A stretch of 64,000 bases of DNA. It comes from Limibacillus halophilus (GTDB lineage: Bacteria > Pseudomonadota > Alphaproteobacteria > Kiloniellales > CECT-8803). The DNA lies in the NCBI RefSeq assembly GCF_014191775.1, contig NZ_JACHXA010000001.1, positions 620,001 through 684,000 of the forward strand, written 5' to 3'. Below are positions 16,936-25,567 of the stretch, one piece after another. A program made the position numbers and the translations under genes. The notes beneath the pieces are model-generated. The model saw only the letters and a list, made by a program, of their open reading frames with translations. It was not told the DNA's origin and ran no database searches. Position 1 is the stretch's first letter, and every line of letters starts with the position of its first letter.

Positions 16936-18603
16936 ATGGTTGGCCGACTTAAGGGCGACAGTACTACTCGTGAGTATGATTATGTAATCGTCGGGGCAGG
17001 CTCGGCAGGCAGTGTGCTCGCGTCCCGCCTCAGCGAGGACGCTGATGTGCGGGTTTGCCTGCTGGAGGCGGGGCCAAGTGACCGCCGTAGTTTGTTTGCG
17101 CTGCGGATGCCGGCCGGTATGGGGCTGGCCGCATCGGGAACCAGATACAACTGGGCATACCTCACAGAGCCGGAGCCCTGGCTCGACAATCGGCGGTTGC
17201 CCTATCCACGCGGGCGCGTCGTTGGTGGTTCTTCTTCGATCAACGGGATGGTTTATCTACGGGGAAATCCGCAGGACTATGACGGTTGGGCCAAGTTGGG
17301 CCTGGACAGCTGGTCCTTTGCGCATTGCTTGCCATACTTTCGGCGAATGGAAAGCGCGCCGCAGGGCGAAACCCCCTTTCGTGGCGGTCAGGGCCCGATG
17401 GGGGTCACGCTTTCCAAGCCGGACAATCCGCTGCATCTCGCTTATCTGGAGGCGGCTGAACAGGCAGGGTATCCTTTCACCGGCGACGTCAATGGCTTTC
17501 GTCAGGAAGGGCCATTCTGCATGGAGCGCACCACGCGCGCCGGGAAAAGGTGTAGTGCGTCGCGCGCCTATCTGTGGCCAGCGGCCAAACGGCGTAACTT
17601 GGCGATCAAAAGTAATACCCTGGTAGAGCGTGTGGTCACCGAGAGTGGGCGTGCGGTTGCAGTCGATTTCCGCCGTGGTGGCATCAAAAGCCGCATAAGA
17701 GCGACACGGGAGGTAATCCTATGTGGTGGCGCCTTCAATTCCCCCCACCTGCTCATGTTATCCGGCATCGGACCGGCAGATCATCTCAAGGCGCACAGAA
17801 TTCCTGTGGTGGCAGATATCGACGAGGTCGGCGCCAATCTGCAGGACCACCTCGATGTCATCATCCAGCATGCATGCAACGAGCCAGTTTCTCTGGGGCG
17901 CAGATTGACGCCATGGGGCAAGGTCGCCATCGCCCTTGAATGGCTGCTTTTAAGAACCGGCCCCGGCGCTTCCAACATTTGGGAAACTGGCTGTTTTTTC
18001 CGCACGGGACCCGGTGTGGAATATCCTGATATGCAGCATCATTTCGCACCGCTTCTAACGGGCGCGGATGGCGCTTTGGCAGCAAATGCCGATGGTTTCC
18101 AAGCACACCTGAGCCAACTGCGGCCGCTCAGCCGCGGTTGGGTGCGATTGCAGAGCGATGATCCGACGGTCAGGCCGCGCATCCGCTTCAACCATTTAAG
18201 CGAAGCTGCCGACGTAGAGAACCTCCGTCAGGGGCTCCGAATCACCCGTGGTATTTTAAGCCAACCCGCACTTGATCGCTTCCGGGGTGAGGAGTTGGCG
18301 CCTGGGGTCGAGGTGCAGACTGACTCCGATTGGGATGCCTATGTACGCGCGACAGCACAAACCTCGCACCACCCGTCCTCCACCTGCCGTATGGGCACTG
18401 ATAATCGATCGGTCGTCGATCCAGAAGCCAAGGTCCGAGGCGTCGAGGGGTTACGTGTCGTCGATGCATCGATCATGCCGTCCATACCTTCAGCGAACCT
18501 GAATGCGGCGACCCTCATGATCGCCGAGAAGGTGTCGGATCTCATAGCGGGGCGGCAGCCAATGCCGCCGCGAAACGTCGAATTCTTTCGGAGTAGTTGC
18601 TGA
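16936..18603 (+). CDS. GMC-family FAD-dependent oxidoreductase (choline/alcohol dehydrogenase-like)
   Basis: The 555-residue flavoenzyme of the glucose-methanol-choline family oxidises an alcohol to an aldehyde or beyond. The FAD motif DYVIVGAGSAGSVLASRLSE is at residues 15-34. GMC signature 1 is near residues 90-110 (YPRGRVVGGSSSINGMVYLRG), and signature 2 is GAFNSPHLLMLSGIGP. The C-terminal catalytic His-Asn pair lies in SHHPSSTCRMG and PSANLNAATLMIAEK. Length is typical of BetA-like enzymes. It stands after the terminator at 16849-16882 and before the M20 deacylase on the same strand. The substrate is unknown; an alcohol from the cluster's pathway is plausible. Confidence 0.92.
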   Translation: MVGRLKGDSTTREYDYVIVGAGSAGSVLASRLSEDADVRVCLLEAGPSDRRSLFALRMPAGMGLAASGTRYNWAYLTEPEPWLDNRRLPYPRGRVVGGSSSINGMVYLRGNPQDYDGWAKLGLDSWSFAHCLPYFRRMESAPQGETPFRGGQGPMGVTLSKPDNPLHLAYLEAAEQAGYPFTGDVNGFRQEGPFCMERTTRAGKRCSASRAYLWPAAKRRNLAIKSNTLVERVVTESGRAVAVDFRRGGIKSRIRATREVILCGGAFNSPHLLMLSGIGPADHLKAHRIPVVADIDEVGANLQDHLDVIIQHACNEPVSLGRRLTPWGKVAIALEWLLLRTGPGASNIWETGCFFRTGPGVEYPDMQHHFAPLLTGADGALAANADGFQAHLSQLRPLSRGWVRLQSDDPTVRPRIRFNHLSEAADVENLRQGLRITRGILSQPALDRFRGEELAPGVEVQTDSDWDAYVRATAQTSHHPSSTCRMGTDNRSVVDPEAKVRGVEGLRVVDASIMPSIPSANLNAATLMIAEKVSDLIAGRQPMPPRNVEFFRSSC

Positions 18604-18723
18604 TGTGGTTTTGAGTTTGTACAGGCCAGTGCGGGACAGCGTCCGGTGTCGCAACTGTTGTACGGCTCCAAAAAGCAAACCGCATGACCGGTGATGTGTC
18701 GATTTCCCCAAAGAAGGAAAGTC

Positions 18724-19854
18724 ATGAAGGATATTGATGCCGTTTATCTAACCCAAAAACTTATCCGTTTGGATACCGTCAACCCACCGGGGTTTGAGCA
18801 CGAATGTGCGGAGCTTCTCGGTTCCCTGCTGGGCGAAGCGGGTTTCGTAAACAGCTACCATGATTTCTCCCCCGGACGGACAACATTGATATCCCGGTAT
18901 CAGGGCACGGATTCATCCCTGCGGCCACTAGCGCTAACGGGTCATCTCGATACCGTTCCGTTCGGCCATCAGCCTTGGAGTAAGCAACCGCTCGCCGGTG
19001 AGATTGAAGATGGCAAGCTTTTCGGCCGTGGCGCCAGTGACATGAAGAGCGGCGTGGCGGTAATCGTGGCAAGCGCTATCAGTGCTGCTGGACGGCCAGG
19101 TAGCCTTAAGCGCGGATTACAATTGATCCTAACGGCGGGCGAGGAAACCGGTTGTGAGGGGTCACGGCATGTCGCAATGCTCGAAGGGGGGGTGGAGAAA
19201 GCCAGCGCTCTCTTGGTGGCGGAACCCACATCGAACTATCCAACCATTGGGCATCGCGGGGCCTTGTGGTTGCGGGGATCCACCGAAGGTGTGACTGCCC
19301 ATGGCTCAATGCCCGAGCGCGGCGTAAATGCCATCTACAAAGCCTCTAGAGCGATTACCAAACTGGCGGATTTCGACTTCAATGTAAAACGGGATCCCCT
19401 TCTGGGAGCGCCGAGCATCAATGTGGGGACGGTACGGGGTGGAATGAATGTGAACTCAGTCCCGGATTTTGCCGAATTCTCGATCGACATCCGTTCCATC
19501 AAGACAAAATCGCATCCGGCGATCCTCAACCAGATCAGCTCTTATCTGCAAGAACAGGGGGTGAGGTTAGAGCCCTTCGTTGACCTCGATCCTGTAAAGT
19601 CGGAAGAAAGGGACGCTTTCATTCAATGTGTCTATGACATTACTGCCAGACACACGGGCGCGCGACCCGAACCTAGGACGCTGCCTTTCTTCACCGACGC
19701 ATCTATCCTGGCCGAAGCGTTGGACGCGCCGGTTGTGATCATGGGGCCTGGCGAAACAGCGCTGGCTCATCAAACGGATGAGTTCTGCTTTGTGGAAAAG
19801 ATTCCAGAGGCAGTGACTTTGTATAGCCAAATAATTGACGCTTGGTGTCGCTAG
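18724..19854 (+). CDS. M20 metallopeptidase / ArgE-DapE-like deacylase
   Basis: The 376-residue di-zinc hydrolase of the M20 family removes acyl groups from amines or cleaves dipeptides. Metal and catalytic residues are visible: H and D in ALTGHLDTVPFG, D in GRGASDMKSGVAV, the EE pair in TAGEETGCEGS, D/E in VAEPTSNYP, and the final His in ETALAHQTDEF. The start at 18724 is preceded by AAGGAAAG, so the eleven extra upstream residues in the same frame are not credited. It follows the GMC gene by about 120 bp. It could be acetylornithine deacetylase-like or specific for an N-acyl pathway intermediate. The context, amide and amine catabolism, favours the latter. Confidence 0.9.
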   Translation: MKDIDAVYLTQKLIRLDTVNPPGFEHECAELLGSLLGEAGFVNSYHDFSPGRTTLISRYQGTDSSLRPLALTGHLDTVPFGHQPWSKQPLAGEIEDGKLFGRGASDMKSGVAVIVASAISAAGRPGSLKRGLQLILTAGEETGCEGSRHVAMLEGGVEKASALLVAEPTSNYPTIGHRGALWLRGSTEGVTAHGSMPERGVNAIYKASRAITKLADFDFNVKRDPLLGAPSINVGTVRGGMNVNSVPDFAEFSIDIRSIKTKSHPAILNQISSYLQEQGVRLEPFVDLDPVKSEERDAFIQCVYDITARHTGARPEPRTLPFFTDASILAEALDAPVVIMGPGETALAHQTDEFCFVEKIPEAVTLYSQIIDAWCR

Positions 19855-20073
19855 GAAGGCACTTTCAGAGCAGTTCGAGCGGGTCTTAGCCGAGATTACG
19901 CCTGTTCGCGCGCTTTTCCCGAAACTCAGTAGCTAACAGGAATCAGCCCAGACCTGGGCTGCCGATCGCGGATGGATCCCGCGACACCCAAAAGCGATTC
20001 CGGGAGCCAAAGCAATATCATAGTGGTTGGGCGGACGATCTCGGGCAAATGTCAGATGACTGTCCTGCCTGCT

Positions 20074-21006
20074 TCAACCAACGCATTCTATTCGGTCAGA
20101 CTCCCTTGCAGAGGTAGCTACAGTGCCTCGGATAAGACGGACCCTGTCGTAGGGTGGCGGTAGATCGTTGTCGCGTAGGGCCTGGTCGATGGCTTGTAAG
20201 ATTGCGTCGACACAATCGATGTCCTCAGCGTAGTTGGGAACCCAGAATCGAACGGCATAGCGAATACCCTTGGGCTCGTGCGCCAGGATTCGGGCGTCCG
20301 GCGCCGGCGCCCGAAGAACGAGAGGCACCTGCGCCGCTGCGTTTGAGAGAATTGCCTTAGCCTGAGAGGCCGAGATCTCGTGATTCACTAGTATTTCAAC
20401 CTGTCTGCGGTAGTGTCGCTGTGGTGCGCTGTAGTTGGTCAGCTTCTGTTGCGCAATCTGACTGTTGGGCAAGATGGTGTAGGTGCTGTCTCTGGTCAGC
20501 AACCTTGTAGTTCTCCACCCGATCTCGACTACGCGGCCCTTAACGTTGCTTCCGATTTCGACCCAATCACCAATTCGGTAAGGCGCCTCAAGGCCAAGGG
20601 CTATCCCAGAAAAGACGTCGGCAAGAACGTTTCGAATCGCAAAACCAAAGACGGCGATTACCAGCCCGGAGCTCGCCAGGGCTCCACTGAAAGACTGCCC
20701 GAGGACAAGTATGACCGTTGCAATGGATGCGGCGATGAACAGGGCAACGCTAACCAATTCCTGTAGGAGCTTGGGCACTCGCCGGCGGTTCGGACCTGAT
20801 CGTTCAAGGGCCAACCCAACCAATCTCCCACAAAGCCAAGCTGAGGAGAAGAGGCTGGCGGCCCCGGACAGTGTGAGGATAACCTGACTGTGCGATTCGA
20901 AGCCTATAGCCTCCAATGCGCGAGGGTGAGTCAGGTAGACCACAACGCAGCCAACGCTGGCGGCGGCCGGCGCAAGAAGTCGGTCAAGCAGTTCTCTTGC
21001 CTTCAT
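20074..21006 (-). CDS. MscS-family mechanosensitive channel
   Basis: The 310-residue membrane protein has hydrophobic helices at about residues 12-26, 42-62 and 85-108. The pore helix segment GALASSGLVIAVFGFAIRNVLADVFSGI follows, rich in Gly and Ala as in MscS TM3. The beta domain (APYRIGDWVEIGSNVKGRVVEIGWRTT, then TRDSTYTILPNSQI) is the MscS middle domain, and an alpha/beta C-terminal domain follows. It releases solutes on hypo-osmotic shock. Its ATG overlaps the TGA of a small zinc-ribbon gene (21003-21006), so the two are translationally coupled. The neighbouring M20 gene is convergent, with 219 bp between them and no gene in that gap. Confidence 0.9.
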   Translation of the reverse strand: MKARELLDRLLAPAAASVGCVVVYLTHPRALEAIGFESHSQVILTLSGAASLFSSAWLCGRLVGLALERSGPNRRRVPKLLQELVSVALFIAASIATVILVLGQSFSGALASSGLVIAVFGFAIRNVLADVFSGIALGLEAPYRIGDWVEIGSNVKGRVVEIGWRTTRLLTRDSTYTILPNSQIAQQKLTNYSAPQRHYRRQVEILVNHEISASQAKAILSNAAAQVPLVLRAPAPDARILAHEPKGIRYAVRFWVPNYAEDIDCVDAILQAIDQALRDNDLPPPYDRVRLIRGTVATSARESDRIECVG

Positions 21007-21209
21007 GATCCGGCGGACCCATAGGCAAGCTCCCGGTCATTGTGGGCTTGTCGGGAGTTGTTGGATTGGCATTCCTTTCCAGCGCGGCTATCGACGCTTC
21101 CAGGCTTTACCTGAGAGTTTGAGTCATTACACCAAAGGCAGTGCACAGCGGCCCTTGGTACGGCGCGACCACAATGATCGCAGATCGGCATCGTGATGCG
21201 GCTGTTCAT
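21003..21209 (-). CDS. Small double-CxxC zinc-ribbon protein
   Basis: A small reading frame ends in an ATGA overlap with mscS. From the ATG at 21209 it is 68 residues; in-frame ATGs at 21218 and 21191 are alternatives. The N-terminal zinc ribbon CDHCGRAVPRAAVHCLWCND has two CxxC pairs, and the rest is polar and probably disordered. The overlap with the channel gene argues for a real coupled gene rather than a chance frame. The function is unknown; small zinc ribbons often act as nucleic-acid or protein-binding adaptors. The frame is open further upstream to 21344, but that part runs through two hairpins and is unlikely to be coding. Confidence 0.5.
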   Translation of the reverse strand: MNSRITMPICDHCGRAVPRAAVHCLWCNDSNSQVKPGSVDSRAGKECQSNNSRQAHNDRELAYGSAGS

Positions 21210-21230
21210 TGATCTCATCCCGTCGTGAGG

Positions 21231-21248
21231 GACAGGCGAAGGCCTGTC
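21231..21248. other. 7-bp stem-loop in the leader of the zinc-ribbon/mscS unit
   Basis: GACAGGC (21231-21237) and GCCTGTC (21242-21248) flank a 4-nt loop, just upstream of the zinc-ribbon start on the minus strand. On the plus strand it is followed by TTTGCTT, so it could also act as a weak plus-strand terminator. Confidence 0.4.
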
Positions 21249-21280
21249 TTTGCTTGTTATCTGGCTTCTGGAAAAGGGAA

Positions 21281-21335
21281 CCCGGAACGGGATTCGAGCC
21301 CTGCCTTGTTTAGGCGAGGCTCTGCCCGTTCCGGG
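21281..21335. other. Long three-part stem-loop upstream of the zinc-ribbon/mscS unit
   Basis: The outer stem is a perfect 11-bp pair, CCCGGAACGGG (21281-21291) with CCCGTTCCGGG (21325-21335). Inside it GAGCC (21296-21300) pairs with GGCTC (21318-21322) and GCCT (21303-21306) with AGGC (21312-21315). This is a 55-nt nearly continuous hairpin with no T-tract. It lies in what would be the 5' leader of the zinc-ribbon gene and may be a regulatory RNA structure. Confidence 0.55.
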
Positions 21336-21455
21336 CAAAGCCATGTGCTTTCCGGGCGGGCCTCATTAGCATAGGGACAAGCTCAATTCTCATATCTGGA
21401 ATATGTAATTTATTTTATTAATTTCAAGAAGTTAATGATTGTTCCCGGTTCACCG

Positions 21456-21884
21456 TCATGCAATTGGGTTGTCGACAGGATAGGTCCAACTGATATCCGG
21501 CTGGAATAGAACATCGTTAATCGATATTACCTCCAGCCTGCCGTCTGGCTGTTCGACGGAAATCTGCTCTCCCGCGAAACGTCCCAGCATCGCAAGGCCG
21601 CGTAAGGTCATAATCGAAAGAGTCAGGCCCGGGACCGAAAGGCTGTCATCACTAACCAATATCCGCCAGTCCGGTCGGGACGTACCTACAGCAAAGGAAA
21701 CACGGCTGTTGAGAGTAACGACACGGGGGTCTAAGTCCGCGAGAGGAATAACGATCGCCGTTGAAACCTTGTTTGCCAGCAGGCGTTCGTAGGTCTCGCT
21801 GTGGCGCACGTCGCTGCTGCCCAGTATGGATTCGAGGAGATTAAGATCCCTTGGCGTAAGTAAGGAGCGAGAGATTTGAGACAT
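21456..21884 (-). CDS. Rnk/GreA C-terminal-domain protein
   Basis: The 142-residue protein has an N-terminal helical region (LTPRDLNLLESILG, then SETYERLLANKVSTA) and a C-terminal FKBP-like GreA/GreB domain. The pattern VTLNSRVSFAV..., SIMTLRGLAMLGRFAGEQISV is that of Rnk-type proteins. These bind RNA polymerase near the secondary channel and modulate transcription. It lies 230 bp from a second Rnk-like gene in the same direction. The two share the family architecture but differ clearly in sequence, so this copy may be a diverged paralogue. The conserved GLxxGQ motif of the family is changed to MLGRFAGEQ here. Confidence 0.75.
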   Translation of the reverse strand: MSQISRSLLTPRDLNLLESILGSSDVRHSETYERLLANKVSTAIVIPLADLDPRVVTLNSRVSFAVGTSRPDWRILVSDDSLSVPGLTLSIMTLRGLAMLGRFAGEQISVEQPDGRLEVISINDVLFQPDISWTYPVDNPIA

Positions 21885-22116
21885 GATTGATTTCCAGCCA
21901 CGCCGGTTGGCGTGGCTCCCATTCTAAAATCTATGGAAGACGCTTGGGCTCCGAAAACCCCCGGACGCAGGCGCGCGTTTCCTTAGCGCCCCGCCGGGGG
22001 TAAAAAGCAGGATGGATCGCGCCTGAACCTAAGGGAGGCGCAACCACCAAGCAGCGCAGGCCAGAAGATGCTGTTTGCCATACGATTACTCACATTTCAC
22101 AGTCCAGCGTCAGTAT

Positions 22117-22542
22117 TCAAGCAGATCCCGGTTCGCCGTGTTTCTCCGGCGCTTCGACCGTCAAAATCTCCAGTTGGTGCAAGCGGCCATCTGGGGCGGA
22201 ATAGGCAATCACCTGCCCTTCGGACAGGCCAATCAAGGCGGCGCCAACGGGTGTCAAAATCGAAACACGGCCAGTAGAGAGATCCTCTTCGCCGGGGAAC
22301 ACCAGGCTCACCTGACGCTGCCCTTTCCCATCCATCCTGAAGGTGACTCGCGATCCCATGCGCACAACTCCAGACAGGAGAGTGCTATCCGGCACGATTT
22401 GGGCGCGGTCCATCTCCTCTTGCAAATCCCTCGATACAGCAGGCACACGGTCTTCAACTGCGATGGCAAGGGATAGTATTTGCTCGTAGTCACGTTCGCG
22501 GACAACGATCTTGGGTTTAAGGTCTGACAGCGTTGCGGACAT
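22117..22542 (-). CDS. rnk: Nucleoside diphosphate kinase regulator (Rnk)
   Basis: The 141-residue protein has the standard Rnk layout. An N-terminal coiled-coil-like segment includes VVRERDYEQILSLA, EELQ-type helices follow, and DSTLLSGVVRMGSRVTFR leads into the C-terminal GreA/B-like domain. That domain carries VSLVFPGEEDLSTGRVSILTPVGAALIGLSEGQVI, with the GLSEGQ motif typical of the family. Rnk binds RNA polymerase and influences nucleoside diphosphate kinase levels. The next 414 bp upstream (22543-22956) hold its promoter region and no gene that I can support. Confidence 0.88.
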   Translation of the reverse strand: MSATLSDLKPKIVVRERDYEQILSLAIAVEDRVPAVSRDLQEEMDRAQIVPDSTLLSGVVRMGSRVTFRMDGKGQRQVSLVFPGEEDLSTGRVSILTPVGAALIGLSEGQVIAYSAPDGRLHQLEILTVEAPEKHGEPGSA

Positions 22543-22956
22543 AGCTAATGCTCTCGTGTACTGGGACAGGCGGCGGCCGGTCTACGGGCGGTCGCGGAGT
22601 CCCATTGGGTTCATTTCAGGTGAGGTGAGGCGCTAGGCAAAATCCGCTGACGAGAATCGTCAAACGCGCCCCCGGAATCCAGGGCGCCGGTCCGGGATTT
22701 CGGGGGAGACTATCCGGCTAGCGGATAAAGGCGTGTCAGAAGTGCGAGTAAGCTTTGCATGTAACTCAAATGCGCCTCGGCCGATGAAATGTCAAGTCCA
22801 GGAGGTCAGCCATGGTGGTGGGGTGCTGTCAGGCGAGTCCGCACTAACTTTTTGTGCTCTAACAAAGGGCCGGCATGCCGACGAGTGGGGTTGCCAACAG
22901 TCATTCAATATGGCCCGTATTGGTCTGCAATCGGGACCCGCTCTTTCGGGAGGGTC
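22543..22956. other. Intergenic region without a recognised gene
   Basis: 414 bp between rnk and the PLP decarboxylase. The only structure I see is an inverted repeat, GGACCC (22934-22939) and GGGTCC (22952-22957), touching the decarboxylase stop. It could be a transcription end for that operon but lacks a T-tract. Confidence 0.5.
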
Positions 22957-24423
22957 CTAGCCGGTCGCTGAAACCAAATCTCCGATCCGCACGACTTCGG
23001 CCGCCAAGTGGTCCAGGTCCTCGAAGCGCGTGCGGTGGTTGCAGATCGCCACGCGCAGGCTGTGCGCCCCCTTTAGCGTCGTGTCCGAGATCGCGGCGGT
23101 TCCGCTTTCTTGCAGGCGCAGCATGATCTCCACGTTCAGCGTCTTCAGTTCCGCCGCGTCCAGACCGCCGGGATCATAGCGGAAGCAGACGATGTTGATG
23201 GCCTGTGGCGCAGCAAGCGCGAGGCGCGGATGTGTCTCGACAATGTCGGCGAGGTGGCGGGCCTGGGTAATGTTGCGATCAATCAGGTGGCCGAAACGGG
23301 CCAGTCCGTGTTCCTTCAGCATCATCCAGACCTTCAACGCGCGAAAGCCGCGCGAAGTCTCGGGCCCGAGCTCGTGCAACCAGGGACCCGACGCCAGGCC
23401 GCGTGGCGCGGTCTCTAGATACTCCGGCATGGTGGCGAAACTCTGCCCAAGCAGGCCAGGCTTGCGGATCAGCGCGCAGCCTATGCCAAAGGGGGCGTGC
23501 AGCCACTTGTGCGGGTCGAGGGCGAGGGAATCGGCACGGGCTAGGCCGACGACCAGAGGCGCATTCTCCGGCGCGATGGCGAGCAGTGCGCCGATACAGC
23601 CGTCGACGTGCAACCACATGTCCTCGGCGGCGGCGAGATCGGCGAGCGCCATCAGGTCGTCGATCGCACCGGTGTTAACACTGCCGGCATTGGCAATGAG
23701 GCAGGCCGGGCGCAGTCCACTAGCGCGATCCTCAGCAATGGCGGCGCGCAGGGCGGACAGGTCGATGCGGAACGCGGCATCACTCGGTATCCGGCGCAGC
23801 GCCCGGTTGCCCAATCCCAGCGCCTCTACCGCCTTCCGGTGGCAACTGTGTATCTGGTCGGATCCGTAGAAGCGCAGCGGTCGCGGCATTGCCGCGACGC
23901 CTGCCTCGCGCACGTCGATTCCGGCCTTGACGTTGCGTGCCACCGTCAGGCCAACGAGGTTCGCGGCCGACCCACCGCTGACCAGCGTACCCTCCGCGGA
24001 GGCAGGCATGCCAACCATGCCGCGAAGCCAGTCGACCACCTGTCGATCCACATAGACGGCTGCATGATCACCGCCGCCGACGTTCGATCCCTGGATCGCC
24101 GCAAGAAACTCGGCCAGTGCACCGGTGAAGCTGCCCGAGCCCATGAACCAGGACCAGAAGTGCGGATGAACGTTGCCCATCGGGTAGGGCATGATTGTCT
24201 CCTGCACCTCGCGGATGACTTCTTCCAGGGGCGTCGGATCCGTCGGCGCGGGAATCTCGAAGCGTCGCCGCACGTTGTCCGGCATCGCCTGCCAGACCGG
24301 CCGTTCGCGCCGTTCTGCAAGGTAACGCACGGAGTCTGCGACGACGTGCATCGCGACACGCTCGACCCCCGTCCAGTCGACGGGGTCGAGCGTTTCTTCC
24401 GAAGGGGGAAGACGATGGTCCAT
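22957..24423 (-). CDS. Group II PLP-dependent amino acid decarboxylase
   Basis: The 488-residue enzyme belongs to the aromatic-L-amino-acid/glutamate decarboxylase family (fold type I). The N-terminal swap region MPYPMGNVHPHFWSWFMGSGS and GTLVSGGSAANLVGL are typical. The PLP-anchoring aspartate and histidine are in AGSVNTGAIDDLMAL and WLHVDGCIGA, and the Schiff-base lysine is in SLALDPHKWLHAPFG. It converts an amino acid into an amine and CO2. Its start is 3 bp after the stop of a cysteine-synthase-like gene, so the two are coupled. The decarboxylase probably acts on the amino acid made by that enzyme. This block looks richer in G+C than its neighbours by eye. Confidence 0.9.
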   Translation of the reverse strand: MDHRLPPSEETLDPVDWTGVERVAMHVVADSVRYLAERRERPVWQAMPDNVRRRFEIPAPTDPTPLEEVIREVQETIMPYPMGNVHPHFWSWFMGSGSFTGALAEFLAAIQGSNVGGGDHAAVYVDRQVVDWLRGMVGMPASAEGTLVSGGSAANLVGLTVARNVKAGIDVREAGVAAMPRPLRFYGSDQIHSCHRKAVEALGLGNRALRRIPSDAAFRIDLSALRAAIAEDRASGLRPACLIANAGSVNTGAIDDLMALADLAAAEDMWLHVDGCIGALLAIAPENAPLVVGLARADSLALDPHKWLHAPFGIGCALIRKPGLLGQSFATMPEYLETAPRGLASGPWLHELGPETSRGFRALKVWMMLKEHGLARFGHLIDRNITQARHLADIVETHPRLALAAPQAINIVCFRYDPGGLDAAELKTLNVEIMLRLQESGTAAISDTTLKGAHSLRVAICNHRTRFEDLDHLAAEVVRIGDLVSATG

Positions 24424-24426
24424 GGT

Positions 24427-25512
24427 TCAGGCTGCGAAACGTGCGCCGGGAGTCGAGCGTGACAATGCCCATTCAGCATCGTCCATCTCCTCGGTAATTC
24501 CCTCGAAGAGAGGTGTTGAGAGATAGCGCTCGCCGGTATCTGGCAGCATGCACAGGATCGTGGACCCTGCCGGTGCATTCTCGGCGATGCTCCGGGCGAC
24601 GGCAAAGGTCGCTCCAGCGGAGATACCGCAGAAGATCCCTTCCCGGCGCGCCAACTCCCGAGCCCACTTGATGCCATCGGGCCCAGCGACTTTGACTACC
24701 TCGTCATAGAGACCCCGGTCCGTGGCCTCCTGCAACACCAGAGGAATGAAGTCCGGCGTCCAGCCCTGGATGGGGTGTGGCTCGAAGGCGGAGTGCCCGG
24801 CCGTCGGCGCGCCATCGTCGCCGCGGGTTTGCGCAATGCCGCTCGACAGCAGCGCCGCGTTCGCGGGTTCTGCCAGCACAATCCGCGTCTCCGGGCGTTC
24901 CATCCGCAACACGCGGCCGACGCCGGTAACGGTGCCGCCCGTGCCATAGCCGGTCACGAAGTAATCAAGCCGCTGCCCGGCGAAGTCGCCGAGGATCTCC
25001 CGCGCCGTGGTGGCGGCATGGATGTCGGCGTTAGCCTCCGTCTCGAACTGACGCGCGAGAAACCAGCCGTTGGCTTCGGCCAATTCGGCCGCCTTTCGGT
25101 ACATTCCGTAACCTTTCTCGGCCCGCGGAGTCAGCACGACCTGCGCGCCCAGCATCCGCATCAGCTTGCGGCGCTCGACCGAAAAACTGTCCGCCATCGT
25201 CACCACCAATGGGTAGCCCTTCTGCGCGCAGACGATTGCCAGCCCGATGCCGGTATTACCGCTTGTTGCCTCGACCACGGTCTGACCGGGCTTTAGCTGG
25301 CCGCGGCGTTCGGCGTCTTCGATGATGTTCAGTGCCAGCCGGTCCTTGACCGAGCCGGCGGGGTTGAAGAATTCGGCCTTGACGTAAATCGTGGATTGAC
25401 CGGCACCGAGATTGTTTATCCGGATGGTGGGCGTATCGCCGATCGTGTCGAGGACGCTGTCGAACAGGCGCCCCCGGCCGTTTGTGGTGCGGATACTGTC
25501 AGTAGGTTGCAT
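24427..25512 (-). CDS. Cysteine synthase-like PLP enzyme (CysK family)
   Basis: The 361-residue fold type II PLP enzyme makes cysteine or another beta-substituted alanine by beta-replacement. It shows the lysine motif FNPAGSVKDRLAL, the TSGNTGIGLA substrate loop, the phosphate-binding GTGGTVTGVGRVL, and GISAGA. The C-terminal LPDTGERYLSTPLF is typical of CysK. The start at 25512 (MQPTDSIRT) is chosen over a longer frame that lacks similarity. The length is slightly above typical CysK because of an N-terminal extension and an insert around ARGDDGAPTAGH. It is followed 3 bp later by a decarboxylase, so a dedicated pathway such as cysteate to taurine, or another amine, is more likely than housekeeping cysteine synthesis. 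Confidence 0.9.
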   Translation of the reverse strand: MQPTDSIRTTNGRGRLFDSVLDTIGDTPTIRINNLGAGQSTIYVKAEFFNPAGSVKDRLALNIIEDAERRGQLKPGQTVVEATSGNTGIGLAIVCAQKGYPLVVTMADSFSVERRKLMRMLGAQVVLTPRAEKGYGMYRKAAELAEANGWFLARQFETEANADIHAATTAREILGDFAGQRLDYFVTGYGTGGTVTGVGRVLRMERPETRIVLAEPANAALLSSGIAQTRGDDGAPTAGHSAFEPHPIQGWTPDFIPLVLQEATDRGLYDEVVKVAGPDGIKWARELARREGIFCGISAGATFAVARSIAENAPAGSTILCMLPDTGERYLSTPLFEGITEEMDDAEWALSRSTPGARFAA

Positions 25513-25567
25513 GATCGGTTTCCTATTATGTGATTGGCTGGCTCCTAGGGGAGCCAGCCGTACAGGG

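Noticed and set aside
19944-19961. Hairpin CAGCCCA/TGGGCTG between the M20 and MscS genes
   Set aside because: Short 7-bp stem without T-tract; could be a terminator part but not supported enough to list.
21281-21335. tRNA-like feature (GGATTCGAGCCC resembles a T-arm)
   Set aside because: No acceptor, D-arm or anticodon arrangement fits; the stretch folds as one long hairpin instead.
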